Origin: an uncultured Fusobacterium sp. | GTDB lineage: Bacteria; Fusobacteriota; Fusobacteriia; Fusobacteriales; Fusobacteriaceae | Length of the DNA stretch: 64,000 bases | Assembly: GCA_900541465.1 (NCBI GenBank) | Contig: UQJY01000003.1 | Location: 1 to 64,000 of the forward strand | Direction of reading: 5' to 3' | In this document: positions 34,761 through 42,409 of the stretch, piece by piece | Layout: every line of letters starts with the position of its first letter | Numbering within the stretch: the first letter of the stretch is position 1 | Notes under the pieces: model-generated | What the model saw: only the letters and a program-made list of their open reading frames with translations | The model's database searches: none | What the model was told of the DNA's origin: nothing | Position numbers and translations under genes: made by a program

Positions 34761-35477
34761 ATGAGTATTTCTGAAGTAAAAAAAGGTTTTAAAATGGGAT
34801 TTCCTGTTGTGATAGGGTATGCCCCTGTGGCAGCTGCTTTTGGTCTTATTTGTAAATCCGGAGGATTTTCTCTTTTTGAAACGTTTGCATTTTCATTTTT
34901 TGTTTATGCAGGAGCAAGTCAGTTTATGGGAGTAAATTTAATTATGCTCGGTGTAGGACCTGTAAGTATTATTCTTACAACTTTTTTAGTAAACTTAAGA
35001 CATTTTCTTATGAGTTCTGCTGTAAGTAAAAAAATAGATGAAAATTGTAAAAAATTTATTCCTGTAATTGCTTATGGTATGACAGATGAAACTTTTTCCA
35101 TAGTATCTCTTACTGAGGGAAAAATAAAAGCTGAATATATTTTGACAATTGAATTTATAACTCATATGTCGTGGTATGGATTTGGTGTGTTAGGATATAT
35201 TTTTGGAGAATTTCTTCCTGAGATTATGAGTATGAGTATGGGGATAGCTCTTTATGCTCTTTTCATAGCAATGATTGTTCCTCAGATGAAAAAATCAAAA
35301 TATGTTGCCTGCATTGTAATTTTATCAGGAATAATTAATGCACTGGCAAAAATGATAACTTTCCTTCCTAAAGGGTGGAGCATAATAATTGCAATAATTG
35401 TTACATCTTTTGCAGGAAGTTTTTTACTTGAGAAATCAGAAGACTTAAAAGAGGAGGAAAATAAAGATGAAATTTAA
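34761..35477 (+). CDS. azlC: AzlC-family branched-chain amino acid exporter, large subunit
   Basis: The 238-aa membrane protein has the AzlC signature GYAPVAAAFGLICKSGGFSLFETFAFSFFVYAGASQFMGV and NLRHFLMSSA, and about seven hydrophobic spans. With AzlD it forms the AzlCD (YgaZH-type) exporter of branched-chain amino acids. GGGGGAG lies before the ATG. The gene overlaps azlD by 11 bases. A 3' acidic tail (KSEDLKEEENKDEI) contains the azlD ribosome binding site. Confidence 0.93.
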   Translation: MSISEVKKGFKMGFPVVIGYAPVAAAFGLICKSGGFSLFETFAFSFFVYAGASQFMGVNLIMLGVGPVSIILTTFLVNLRHFLMSSAVSKKIDENCKKFIPVIAYGMTDETFSIVSLTEGKIKAEYILTIEFITHMSWYGFGVLGYIFGEFLPEIMSMSMGIALYALFIAMIVPQMKKSKYVACIVILSGIINALAKMITFLPKGWSIIIAIIVTSFAGSFLLEKSEDLKEEENKDEI

Positions 35478-35790
35478 TGTAAATATACTTTATATAATAG
35501 CAGGAATGACAGCTGTAACTTATCTGCCGAGACTTCTTCCTTTTTATATTTTTTCAAAAATAAATCTTTCAAAAAGAATGATGTTGTTTTTAAAATGTAT
35601 CCCTTATTCAGCATTGGGGGCTTTAATATTTCCTGATGTGCTTAGTTCTGTGCCGTTTATTTATATTTCAATATTTGGAACGGCTGCTGCTGTAATACTT
35701 GCTTATAAATTTGAAAATATGATAATCACTGTGGCAGGAGCTGTTTTTACAGTGTATGCTTCTCTTATGATTTTTTCAAATCATCTATAG
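35467..35790 (+). CDS. azlD: AzlD-family exporter, small subunit
   Basis: The 107-aa protein has about four membrane spans; AGMTAVTYLPRLLPFYIF and MLFLKCIPYSALGALIFPD are family signatures. It pairs with AzlC for branched-chain amino acid efflux. GAGGAGG lies inside the end of azlC and the frames overlap by 11 bases, so translation is coupled. Confidence 0.92.
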   Translation: MKFNVNILYIIAGMTAVTYLPRLLPFYIFSKINLSKRMMLFLKCIPYSALGALIFPDVLSSVPFIYISIFGTAAAVILAYKFENMIITVAGAVFTVYASLMIFSNHL

Positions 35791-35838
35791 GTGTTAAAAT
35801 TTAAAATTATAAATAAAAAATTAATATATGGAGAAAAA

Positions 35839-36069
35839 ATGAAAAAAAATAATTTTTGGAAAACATGGTTTAAATTTGTAGGACTTTTGGTAATAATATT
35901 TTTAGTGTGGCTTGCACTTGTTTTTCTTTGTGAAAGACTTTTTGGAAAAACATTTGAAAAATTTAAATTTGTTCACTATTTTGTTCTTTTGGTTGTAATT
36001 CTTAAAGCAAAAAAATGGTTTTTAAAAGAAATTGATTACCAAAAAGAAGATAAAGAAAAAAATATGTAA
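35839..36069 (+). CDS. Small membrane protein, 76 aa, unknown
   Basis: Starts at ATG 35839 after GGAGA; a GTG further up (35791) has no ribosome binding site. One clear hydrophobic span (FVGLLVIIFLVWLALVFLC) and a shorter second one, then a basic/acidic tail. No recognised family. It follows azlD by 48 bases and ends before a terminator, so it may be the third gene of that operon. Confidence 0.7.
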   Translation: MKKNNFWKTWFKFVGLLVIIFLVWLALVFLCERLFGKTFEKFKFVHYFVLLVVILKAKKWFLKEIDYQKEDKEKNM

Positions 36070-36078
36070 TTATTATAC

Positions 36079-36112
36079 AAAAAGCGGTTAAAAAAATAGC
36101 CGCTTTTTTTTT
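36079..36112 (+). terminator. Terminator of the azlCD operon
   Basis: GCGGTTA (36084-36090) pairs with TAGCCGC (36097-36103) in an A/T-flanked stem followed by eight or more T. Confidence 0.88.
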
Positions 36113-36152
36113 ATGAAAAAATTAAATATTACGTTCTAAATACAAAAAGTTA

Positions 36153-36183
36153 TTGACCTCTGAGCAACTCAGAGGTTTAGAAT
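36153..36183 (+). promoter_or_regulatory. MerR-type promoter of the merR gene (19-bp spacer)
   Basis: TTGACC (36153-36158) and TAGAAT (36178-36183) are separated by 19 bp. The perfect dyad ACCTCTGAG-CAA-CTCAGAGGT (36156-36176) fills the spacer. This is the classical MerR-family arrangement in which the activator twists an over-long spacer. The same palindrome occurs once more at 37179-37199. Confidence 0.85.
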
Positions 36184-36189
36184 GAAAAT

Positions 36190-36268
36190 ATATTAAAATG
36201 CTAACTTTAATATAAGATTTTCTCAAAAGACTCTATCAGACTTCTCACCTGTATAGAGTCTTTTCCTT
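36190..36268 (+). ncRNA. Terminated leader RNA upstream of merR
   Basis: Transcription from the MerR-type promoter would produce a first hairpin (TATTAAA...TTTAATA, about 36191-36212) and then a perfect 12-bp stem AAAAGACTCTAT (36225-36236) / ATAGAGTCTTTT (36253-36264) with a 16-nt loop and a T-rich tail. This is a terminator-like structure located before the regulator gene, so the RNA is either a roughly 80-nt sRNA or an attenuated leader. Confidence 0.55.
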
Positions 36269-36332
36269 TATACAGAAATTTTATCATTAAGGAGGAAGTA
36301 TATAAATATTTTCATTTGTATACACGAATATT

Positions 36333-37190
36333 ATGAAAGAAAATAGAAATGAACTTTTGACAGTGGGAGAAATTGCTGAAATATTAGGGGTCAATAAAAA
36401 CACAATTCTTCATTATGACCGTAAAGGGCTTATCAGTTCAATAAGAAGTGACAACAATTACAGATATTATTATAAAAGTCAGATTAATTCTCTGAGGGAA
36501 ATTTTAAGTCTGAGAAAAATAGGATTTTCCATTGAAAAAGTGAAAAAAATAAAAAATTATGTTTCAAACCATGACTATAATCTGATTTTTGATATGATAG
36601 AACAAAAAGAAGAGGAGTATAAAAAAGAGATAGAGAATATTGAAAGAAACAGAAAAATTCTTGAGAGCTACAAAAGATATATGGAGTATGAAAATAATTT
36701 TTTTTCGGCAGGGAAAAGGAGAGAAGAGGGGATTTTTGACATTCAAAATTTTTCTGAAGAAAAATATACAGTTTTTGATTTGGGCAGAGGAGAAAAAGAA
36801 AAAAATACAGAGAAATATATAATCAGAGAATTAAAAAAATATAACTGTAGTGGAAATATTTTAAAAAAATATTTTTTCGGCTATATAATTTCTCAAAAAA
36901 ATTATTTGAATTTTGACTATAATTATTCAAAATTTTTTTTGAAAAATGATGTTGAACTGTGTCGGGATAAGTACATTTTTAAAAAAGGAAGTTATGCTGT
37001 TTTTTATATAAAGGCTGAAAAATTTGGAAAGAATATTTTTGAAAAATTTTTTGAAAAAATAAAAGAGAACGGATATAAAACAGAAGGAGATATGTTTATA
37101 GAAAATGTTTCTATTTTTGACAGAACAGCTGAAGAGGAAGATGAAATAATTATTTTAAAAATTATGGTAAAATCCTTGACCTCTGAGTAG
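36333..37190 (+). CDS. MerR-family regulator with C-terminal effector-binding domain
   Basis: The 285-aa protein has the MerR winged helix (LLTVGEIAEILGVNKNTILHYDRKGLISSIRSDNNYRYY, residues 8-46), a dimerisation helix rich in Lys/Glu (about 85-120) and a C-terminal domain of about 150 aa resembling GyrI/BmrR-type ligand pockets by position only. Its stop codon TAG lies in the centre of the second operator. It probably activates its own promoter and that of the outer-membrane gene downstream. No ribosome binding site is adjacent: GGAGG lies 37 bases upstream, and a 6-bp hairpin (AATATT 36305/36327) could bring it close. Confidence 0.87.
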   Translation: MKENRNELLTVGEIAEILGVNKNTILHYDRKGLISSIRSDNNYRYYYKSQINSLREILSLRKIGFSIEKVKKIKNYVSNHDYNLIFDMIEQKEEEYKKEIENIERNRKILESYKRYMEYENNFFSAGKRREEGIFDIQNFSEEKYTVFDLGRGEKEKNTEKYIIRELKKYNCSGNILKKYFFGYIISQKNYLNFDYNYSKFFLKNDVELCRDKYIFKKGSYAVFYIKAEKFGKNIFEKFFEKIKENGYKTEGDMFIENVSIFDRTAEEEDEIIILKIMVKSLTSE

Positions 37191-37206
37191 CTCAGAGGTT
37201 TAGAAT
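37176..37206 (+). promoter_or_regulatory. MerR-type promoter of the outer-membrane protein gene
   Basis: TTGACC (37176-37181), 19-bp spacer, TAGAAT (37201-37206); the dyad ACCTCTGAG-TAG-CTCAGAGGT (37179-37199) has arms identical to the first site. The promoter overlaps the last codons and stop of the merR gene. Predicted initiation is about 90 bases before the barrel gene. Confidence 0.85.
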
Positions 37207-37226
37207 AAGGCTATCTGAGGGAAGTT

Positions 37227-37261
37227 GAATATTATTTTTCTTATTACTTTTAATAATATTC
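37227..37261 (+). promoter_or_regulatory. 5' leader hairpin of the outer-membrane gene
   Basis: GAATATTATT (37227-37236) pairs perfectly with AATAATATTC (37252-37261) around a 15-nt loop. It lies in the untranslated leader; there is no T run, so mRNA stabilisation is likelier than termination. Confidence 0.45.
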
Positions 37262-37306
37262 TTGAGAAAGCTTTCCTGAGAAAAATTTTTGAGGGAGGAT
37301 TTTATT

Positions 37307-38296
37307 ATGAAAAAATTAGCACTTTTATTAGGAGCATTATCTCTTGTATCTTCAGTTGCTTATGCCAAAGAAGTTGTACCTGCAGTGGAAGAAGTTGTAG
37401 TTGTTGAAGAAGCAGTACCAGTTGCAGCAGCACCTGCATTAACAGTTACTTATTTTGGACAAGGATTAGAAGTAGATAATACTTCTGGAAGCAACAGTGA
37501 AGGAAATGTAGGAACTACTCATTTCTCTAACTCAGTTGGATTAGCATATGATGACTGGACATTTGATTTAATGGCAAGAAAATCTTGGGACATAGATACA
37601 GATGAAGGAACACATTCTACTGGAGCATTCAGAATAGATTTAGATGCTTGGAAAAAAGTAAACGATAATCTATCTGTTGGAGCTAGATGGAGACAAGAAA
37701 AATCTATGGACAGATACTACTTAAGAACTAAATATAACTATGGAATGTTCTCAGGAAACATTGATGTAGCTTATCAATCTAGTAATGATACAGTAGGAAG
37801 AACTGCAAATGGACCAAGAGATGGATATTATGTTGAAGGTACTCCAGTTGCAGTAACAGTTGGACCAGTAACTTTAGGATACTATTTCAAAACTGAATCT
37901 AATATAGTAACAGGAAGTGAACCAAGTACAGAAGCAGGAATTGATCATTGGTACAGACATCAATTAAGAGCATCTATGCCAATATACCAAGGTGAAAAAT
38001 TAAACGTTGGTGTTCAATATGCTTGGGAATTTGCTAATGATATAGAAACTGATGGAAAAGATGCAGATACTTATACTTTAAAACATGATAACAACTCTCA
38101 TATTTTATGGTTAAATGCTTCTTATGCTGTAACAGAAAACTTAACAGTTTCTGGATACTATGAATATGATATGTTTGAATGGGAAAAAGAAGGAAATGGA
38201 AAAACTTATGTAGATAACGGAGGAAATGCAACAGGTTCTAAAGATTCTGACAAATACTACGGAGAATTCTACATTGGATGGACTTATACATTCTAG
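37307..38296 (+). CDS. Outer-membrane beta-barrel protein
   Basis: The 329-aa secreted protein has signal peptide MKKLALLLGALSLVSSVAYA (cleavage after about residue 20), then a valine/glutamate/alanine-rich linker and alternating aromatic beta strands (LRTKYNYGMFSGNIDVAYQ, LNVGVQYAWEFAN, LTVSGYYEYDMFEW) ending in YIGWTYTF, the C-terminal Phe signal for barrel assembly. It resembles fusobacterial major outer-membrane proteins in N-terminus; sugar-acid porin-like (KdgM) folds are also possible. GGGAGG precedes the ATG by 9 bases; an earlier in-frame ATG (37289) has no such site. Regulated by the MerR-type promoter. Confidence 0.88.
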   Translation: MKKLALLLGALSLVSSVAYAKEVVPAVEEVVVVEEAVPVAAAPALTVTYFGQGLEVDNTSGSNSEGNVGTTHFSNSVGLAYDDWTFDLMARKSWDIDTDEGTHSTGAFRIDLDAWKKVNDNLSVGARWRQEKSMDRYYLRTKYNYGMFSGNIDVAYQSSNDTVGRTANGPRDGYYVEGTPVAVTVGPVTLGYYFKTESNIVTGSEPSTEAGIDHWYRHQLRASMPIYQGEKLNVGVQYAWEFANDIETDGKDADTYTLKHDNNSHILWLNASYAVTENLTVSGYYEYDMFEWEKEGNGKTYVDNGGNATGSKDSDKYYGEFYIGWTYTF

Positions 38297-38326
38297 TCTA
38301 AGCTAATAGATTAAAAAATTAATAAA

Positions 38327-38363
38327 ATTTTTCAGAGAGACTTTCGGGTCTCTCTTTTTGTAT
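38327..38363 (+). repeat. Terminator copy 1, direct repeat flanking RloAB
   Basis: AGAGAGAC pairs with GTCTCTCT around a TTTCGG loop (38334-38355), followed by five T. The 37-bp segment recurs at 40592-40629 with one substitution and one extra T. It terminates the outer-membrane gene. Confidence 0.8.
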
Positions 38364-38420
38364 CTTGTTTTTACAAATAAAAAATATTGAAAAATAAAAT
38401 AAAATGAGATATTATAAGAA

Positions 38421-38490
38421 TAATTAAAGATATTCAAAGACGATTTCAAGAAGAAAAAAAGGTTATCTCGCCAATAGCCTTTTTTTATTT
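38421..38490 (+). ncRNA. Candidate small RNA
   Basis: TTGAAA (38387-38392), 17-bp spacer, TATTAT (38410-38415) form a good promoter. About 37 bases after the predicted start comes the terminator stem AAAGGTTAT (38458-38466) / ATAGCCTTT (38474-38482) and a T-rich tail. There is no ORF. The unit of about 70 nt lies between the outer-membrane gene and RloA. Confidence 0.4.
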
Positions 38491-38622
38491 TTTGTTTTTT
38501 GTAAAATTTCAAGTTAATTTTTAATAAAAAAACAGAAATTGAATTTTAAAATAATAAAAGTAGAAAAAATAATGGAAAATTTAAAATAAGAATGCTATAA
38601 TTTTAATGAAGAGAGGTGAAAA

Positions 38623-39882
38623 ATGTTAAAAGAATTTAAAGTTAAAAATTTCAAATCATTTAAAGATGAACAAATTTTTTCTTTGGAAGCAATGAACAGG
38701 CAAGAACCCAATTTGGATTATTTTAATATAGCTCAAATAGGAGGTCAAAGAATATTAAAATCAGCAGCAATTTATGGACATAATTCTTATGGAAAATCTA
38801 ACCTTTTTAAAGCTGTAGGAAAGATGCTTCAGATAATAAAATTATGTATTAATTCTGATTATATAATAGAAGTTGATAATTTTAAATTGGATAATTTTAG
38901 CATGAATGAGCCTACTATGTTTGAAATTACATTTGTTCAAGATGAAATTACTTACAGATATGGATTTGAAATCTTAAAAAACTTAGTAACAAAAGAATGG
39001 CTTTATAAAACTAAAAAAAGAGAAGTTAAAATATTTGAGAGAAAAAATCAAAAAAATAATTCCATAGAATTAAGTTCAAAATATAAAAAAATAGAAAAAT
39101 ATAAAGAATTTACAAAAGAAAGTGAACTTTTCTTATCTTCAATGGAAAAAAACAATATTTCAGGAGAGATAAGAGATGTTTATAATTTTTTGGTAAGTAA
39201 TATAAAAGTATTTTCGGCAGAAGATATGGTCAGCACAATAACTTCAGAAATGGTAATGAATAAGATAGTATCTTTGTCTCAAATAATATCGGCATTAAAA
39301 AGTGCTGATTTAGGAATAAGTAATTTAGAAATAAAAAAAGAGGAACAAAATTTGGAAGAAGTTCCTGAATTTATAAAATCTATTGTAAAATTTGGAGTAA
39401 AAGATAAAATTTCAGATGGAAAAATCTATAGTACATGTGAGAATATAAAACATAATATATTTTCAAAAGATGGAAAAAATATAGGAGAAATTAACTTTGA
39501 ATTAAATGAAAATGAATCTGAGGGAACAAAGAAATTGTATTCTGTAATTGGACCTATATTAAATTCAATTGATAAAGGGCAGGTTCTTTTTATTGACGAG
39601 CTGGATTCCAAACTTCATCATTTTATAGTAAAATATATAATTGAATTATTTAATAACAATGATATAAATTTAAAAAATGCACAGCTGATATTCAATACTC
39701 ATGATTTTTATCTTTTTAAAGAAGAAATTTTTAGAAGAGACCAAATATATTTTGTTGACAAGGATAGTCAGGGAAGAAGCAATCTTTATTCTTTAGGGGA
39801 TTTTAAAGGAATAGACAAAAAAACAAATCTGCTTGCTCATTACCTTTTAGGACATTTTGGGGCAGTAGGAAATATTAATTAG
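38623..39882 (+). CDS. RloA/AbiLi-like AAA-family ATPase
   Basis: The 419-aa ABC/OLD-type ATPase has Walker A GHNSYGKS at residues 52-59, a signature-like NESEGTKKLY (297-306) and Walker B VLFIDELD at 321-328, matching the AAA_15/AAA_21 family. N-terminal MLKEFKVKNFKSFKDEQIFSLEA is typical. Paired 8 bases from an RloB gene, it resembles the AbiL / RloAB abortive-infection modules, in which the ATPase senses the phage and the partner acts as nuclease-like effector. Related PARIS systems pair a similar ATPase with a TOPRIM protein. Confidence 0.85.
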   Translation: MLKEFKVKNFKSFKDEQIFSLEAMNRQEPNLDYFNIAQIGGQRILKSAAIYGHNSYGKSNLFKAVGKMLQIIKLCINSDYIIEVDNFKLDNFSMNEPTMFEITFVQDEITYRYGFEILKNLVTKEWLYKTKKREVKIFERKNQKNNSIELSSKYKKIEKYKEFTKESELFLSSMEKNNISGEIRDVYNFLVSNIKVFSAEDMVSTITSEMVMNKIVSLSQIISALKSADLGISNLEIKKEEQNLEEVPEFIKSIVKFGVKDKISDGKIYSTCENIKHNIFSKDGKNIGEINFELNENESEGTKKLYSVIGPILNSIDKGQVLFIDELDSKLHHFIVKYIIELFNNNDINLKNAQLIFNTHDFYLFKEEIFRRDQIYFVDKDSQGRSNLYSLGDFKGIDKKTNLLAHYLLGHFGAVGNIN

Positions 39883-39890
39883 GTATTTTT

Positions 39891-40592
39891 ATGGGAAGAA
39901 AAAGCAAAAATCTTAAATTAAAACCTGAGAATAAAGAAAGTATAAAAGATAATAAATTATATGAAAAAATTAATTTAGAAAAAAGCGGAAGAAAATCAAA
40001 AGAATTGATTATCAGAAATGTCATAAAAATATATTTCAACTCTTTGGAAACAGAGTATAATTATTTTAAAGAAATTAAAGACAAATTGGAAAATTTTAAA
40101 ATTATAGATTTAAAATTGGAAATAGAAAAAGCTCAAAGCAAAGGTGGCAAGTCTCCCTTAGAATTGCTTGAATATTCTGTTTTAAACAAAAATGAAAAAG
40201 AAGAAACTTGGATTGTTTTTGATAAAGATGATTTTGAAATTGATAGTGTTATTACAAAAGCGAATAAATGTAACATAAAGCCGGCTTTTTCAAATCCGTG
40301 TTTTGAATTATGGTTTTTGAATCATTTTGACTATAGAGAAACTTTTTTATCCACAAAAGAATGTTTGAAGCTGACAAAAGAGAAATTTAAAAAAGAATTA
40401 AAGAAAGAATATGTAAAAAATGAAAAGTGGTTTAAAATTTTAGAAAAGAAAACAGAAACAGCTGTAAGAAATTCTAAAAAACAGCACAAAGAGATAGAGA
40501 AGAGTATTTTTTCTCCTAGCAGACAAAATCCTTGTACTTTGATTTATATTTTAGTAGAAAAGTTATTAAAAGTTTTAAAATATGCAGATTAA
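39891..40592 (+). CDS. RloB-family TOPRIM-like protein
   Basis: The 233-aa basic protein has the RloB pattern: an early acidic motif SLETEYNYF (Glu53/Glu55), the acidic loop VFDKDDF (111-115) and the diagnostic SNPCFELWFLNHF (134-146). The fold is TOPRIM-like, related to OLD nucleases and DUF4435, so nucleic-acid (probably tRNA or DNA) cleavage is plausible. It has a Lys-rich, possibly disordered N-terminus of about 40 residues. Second gene of the RloAB pair; its stop is at the start of the duplicated terminator. Confidence 0.87.
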   Translation: MGRKSKNLKLKPENKESIKDNKLYEKINLEKSGRKSKELIIRNVIKIYFNSLETEYNYFKEIKDKLENFKIIDLKLEIEKAQSKGGKSPLELLEYSVLNKNEKEETWIVFDKDDFEIDSVITKANKCNIKPAFSNPCFELWFLNHFDYRETFLSTKECLKLTKEKFKKELKKEYVKNEKWFKILEKKTETAVRNSKKQHKEIEKSIFSPSRQNPCTLIYILVEKLLKVLKYAD

Positions 40593-40629
40593 TTTTTCAG
40601 AGAGACTTTCGAGTCTCTCTTTTTTGTAT
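40592..40629 (+). repeat. Terminator copy 2, direct repeat flanking RloAB
   Basis: Same hairpin as at 38327-38363 (AGAGAGAC / GTCTCTCT with loop TTTCGA), followed by six T. It terminates the RloAB operon. Confidence 0.82.
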
Positions 40630-40723
40630 ATAAAAAAATAAAATATAAAAAAATTTTTTAATTTCTGTGAATAAAAATGAAATAAAAATAAACGGCGGAG
40701 GAATTCAAAAACCAATAAAAAAC

Positions 40724-40752
40724 TTTAAAAAAACATTGTTAAATGATATAAT
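40724..40752 (+). promoter_or_regulatory. Promoter of the DUF445-ruvB operon
   Basis: TTTAAA (40724-40729), 17-bp spacer, TATAAT (40747-40752), 45 bases before the DUF445 start. It is the first promoter of the long housekeeping run. Confidence 0.5.
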
Positions 40753-40796
40753 AATTTATAAAATAGATAAAGAATATAATGGGAGAATATTGAAAA

Positions 40797-41399
40797 ATGA
40801 TACTTAAATGTTTTTTACTGGTTTTTATAGGAGCAATGATTGGGTGGATAACAAATTTTATTGCTATAAAAATGCTTTTCAGACCATACAAAGAAGTTAA
40901 TTTAATATTTTTTAAGATACAGGGATTACTTCCAAAAAGAAGAAATGAAATAGGAAACAGCATTGCAGAAGTTGTAAACAATGAACTTGTATCTGTAAAA
41001 GATATAATTTCAAAAATATCACCGGAAGATATAGAAGAAAATATTGGTTTAATTGTAGACAGAATACTTGAGTCAAGGCTGAAAGAGGAGATTGTGAAAA
41101 ATTTTCCGATGGCAGCATTTTTTTTGAGCGACTCTATGCTTGAAAAAATAAAACATATTATAAAGCAGAGCATTTTAGACCACAAAGAAGAGATGATAAA
41201 TGTTTTTGCAGAATATCTTGAAAACAAGGTTGATATAAAAAGTATAATTGTTGAAAAGGTAAACGGTTTTTCACTTGAAAAGATAGAAGAGATTATAATA
41301 ACTCTTGCCAAAAAAGAACTTAAACATATTGAATATATAGGAGCAGTTTTGGGAGGAATAATCGGTCTTGTTCAGTTTGCCGTTGTGACATTTATTTAA
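40797..41399 (+). CDS. DUF445-family membrane protein
   Basis: The 200-aa protein has an N-terminal membrane span followed by [19 protein letters not shown], the DUF445 hallmark, a helical middle region of about 130 residues and a C-terminal hydrophobic span ([19 protein letters not shown]). The family (YheB/YjiN-like) is widespread and of unknown function, probably envelope related. GGGAG lies 11 bases before the ATG. It is 17 bases upstream of ruvB. Confidence 0.88.
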   Translation: MILKCFLLVFIGAMIGWITNFIAIKMLFRPYKEVNLIFFKIQGLLPKRRNEIGNSIAEVVNNELVSVKDIISKISPEDIEENIGLIVDRILESRLKEEIVKNFPMAAFFLSDSMLEKIKHIIKQSILDHKEEMINVFAEYLENKVDIKSIIVEKVNGFSLEKIEEIIITLAKKELKHIEYIGAVLGGIIGLVQFAVVTFI

Positions 41400-41416
41400 A
41401 GGAGCAGAGATTTTTA

Positions 41417-42406
41417 ATGGACAGAATAGTTACAGATAAAGAGCTTGCAAATGAAATAGACTCACAAAAAAGTTTAAGGCCGAAAAGATTTTCAGAATAT
41501 ATTGGTCAGACAAATTTAAAAGAAAAAATGGGGATATTTATAGAAGCTGCAAAAAGAAGAGGGGGATGTATTGACCACACTCTTTTATACGGGCCTCCAG
41601 GGCTTGGAAAAACAACTCTTGCAGGAGTAATTGCAAATGAAATGAATGTAAATTTAAAAATTACATCAGGTCCTGTTCTTGATAAAGCGGGAGATTTAGC
41701 TGCAATTTTAACTTCTCTTGAAGAAAATGATATTCTTTTTATAGATGAGATACACAGGCTTAATACTTCTGTTGAAGAAATTCTTTATCCTGCAATGGAA
41801 GACGGGGAACTTGATATAATAATTGGAAAAGGTCCGGCTGCAAGGTCAATAAGAATAGAACTTCCTCACTTTACACTTATAGGAGCAACAACAAGAGCGG
41901 GGCTTTTAAGTTCTCCCTTAAGAGACAGATTTGGTGTAAGCCACAGAATGGAATATTATACAGAAGAAGAATTGGTTCAGATTCTTGTAAGAGGTGCAAA
42001 AGTTTTAGGAGTTGAAATTGAAAAAGAGGGTGCTGTGGAAATTGCAAGAAGAAGCAGAGGAACTCCGAGAATAGCCAACCGTTTTTTAAAAAGAGTAAGA
42101 GATTATTCTGAAATAAAAGGAAACGGAATAATTACAAAAAGAATAGCAGGAGAGGCTTTAAGACTTTTAGGAGTTGACGATGAAGGTCTTGACGAGCTTG
42201 ACAGAAATATAATTTTCTCCATAATGAAAAATTACGGAGGAGGACCTGTTGGAATAGAAACTTTATCACTTCTTTTGGGAGAAGATAAAAGAACAATAGA
42301 AGAAGTTTATGAACCTTATTTGGTTAAAACGGGATATATAAAAAGAACTCCAAGAGGGAGAATGGTAACCAATAAAGCGAAGGAACATTTTGAAATTAAG
42401 GAGTAA
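41417..42406 (+). CDS. ruvB: Holliday junction branch migration helicase RuvB
   Basis: The 329-aa AAA+ motor of the RuvAB complex has Walker [13 protein letters not shown], Walker [10 protein letters not shown], sensor [18 protein letters not shown] and a C-terminal winged helix with [13 protein letters not shown]. It drives branch migration at four-way junctions during recombination and repair. ruvA and ruvC are not in this window. AGGAG precedes the ATG; the gene is 3 bases from the Rrf2 gene. Confidence 0.97.
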   Translation: MDRIVTDKELANEIDSQKSLRPKRFSEYIGQTNLKEKMGIFIEAAKRRGGCIDHTLLYGPPGLGKTTLAGVIANEMNVNLKITSGPVLDKAGDLAAILTSLEENDILFIDEIHRLNTSVEEILYPAMEDGELDIIIGKGPAARSIRIELPHFTLIGATTRAGLLSSPLRDRFGVSHRMEYYTEEELVQILVRGAKVLGVEIEKEGAVEIARRSRGTPRIANRFLKRVRDYSEIKGNGIITKRIAGEALRLLGVDDEGLDELDRNIIFSIMKNYGGGPVGIETLSLLLGEDKRTIEEVYEPYLVKTGYIKRTPRGRMVTNKAKEHFEIKE

Positions 42407-42409
42407 GAT

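Larger units (their letters stand above)
38297..38622. other. Gap between the barrel gene and the RloAB pair
   Basis: It holds the barrel gene terminator (38334-38360), a promoter-plus-terminator unit read as a candidate small RNA (38421-38490) and AT-rich sequence. No protein gene with a ribosome binding site is seen. GAGAGGTG lies before the rloA start. Confidence 0.6.

Noticed and set aside
36564-36822. Short frames on both strands inside the merR gene
   Set aside because: No ribosome binding sites and full overlap with the conserved regulator frame.
40739-41311. 190-aa minus-strand frame over the DUF445 gene
   Set aside because: Ile/Ser/Phe-rich composition without motifs; the plus-strand DUF445 frame has the family signature and a ribosome binding site.
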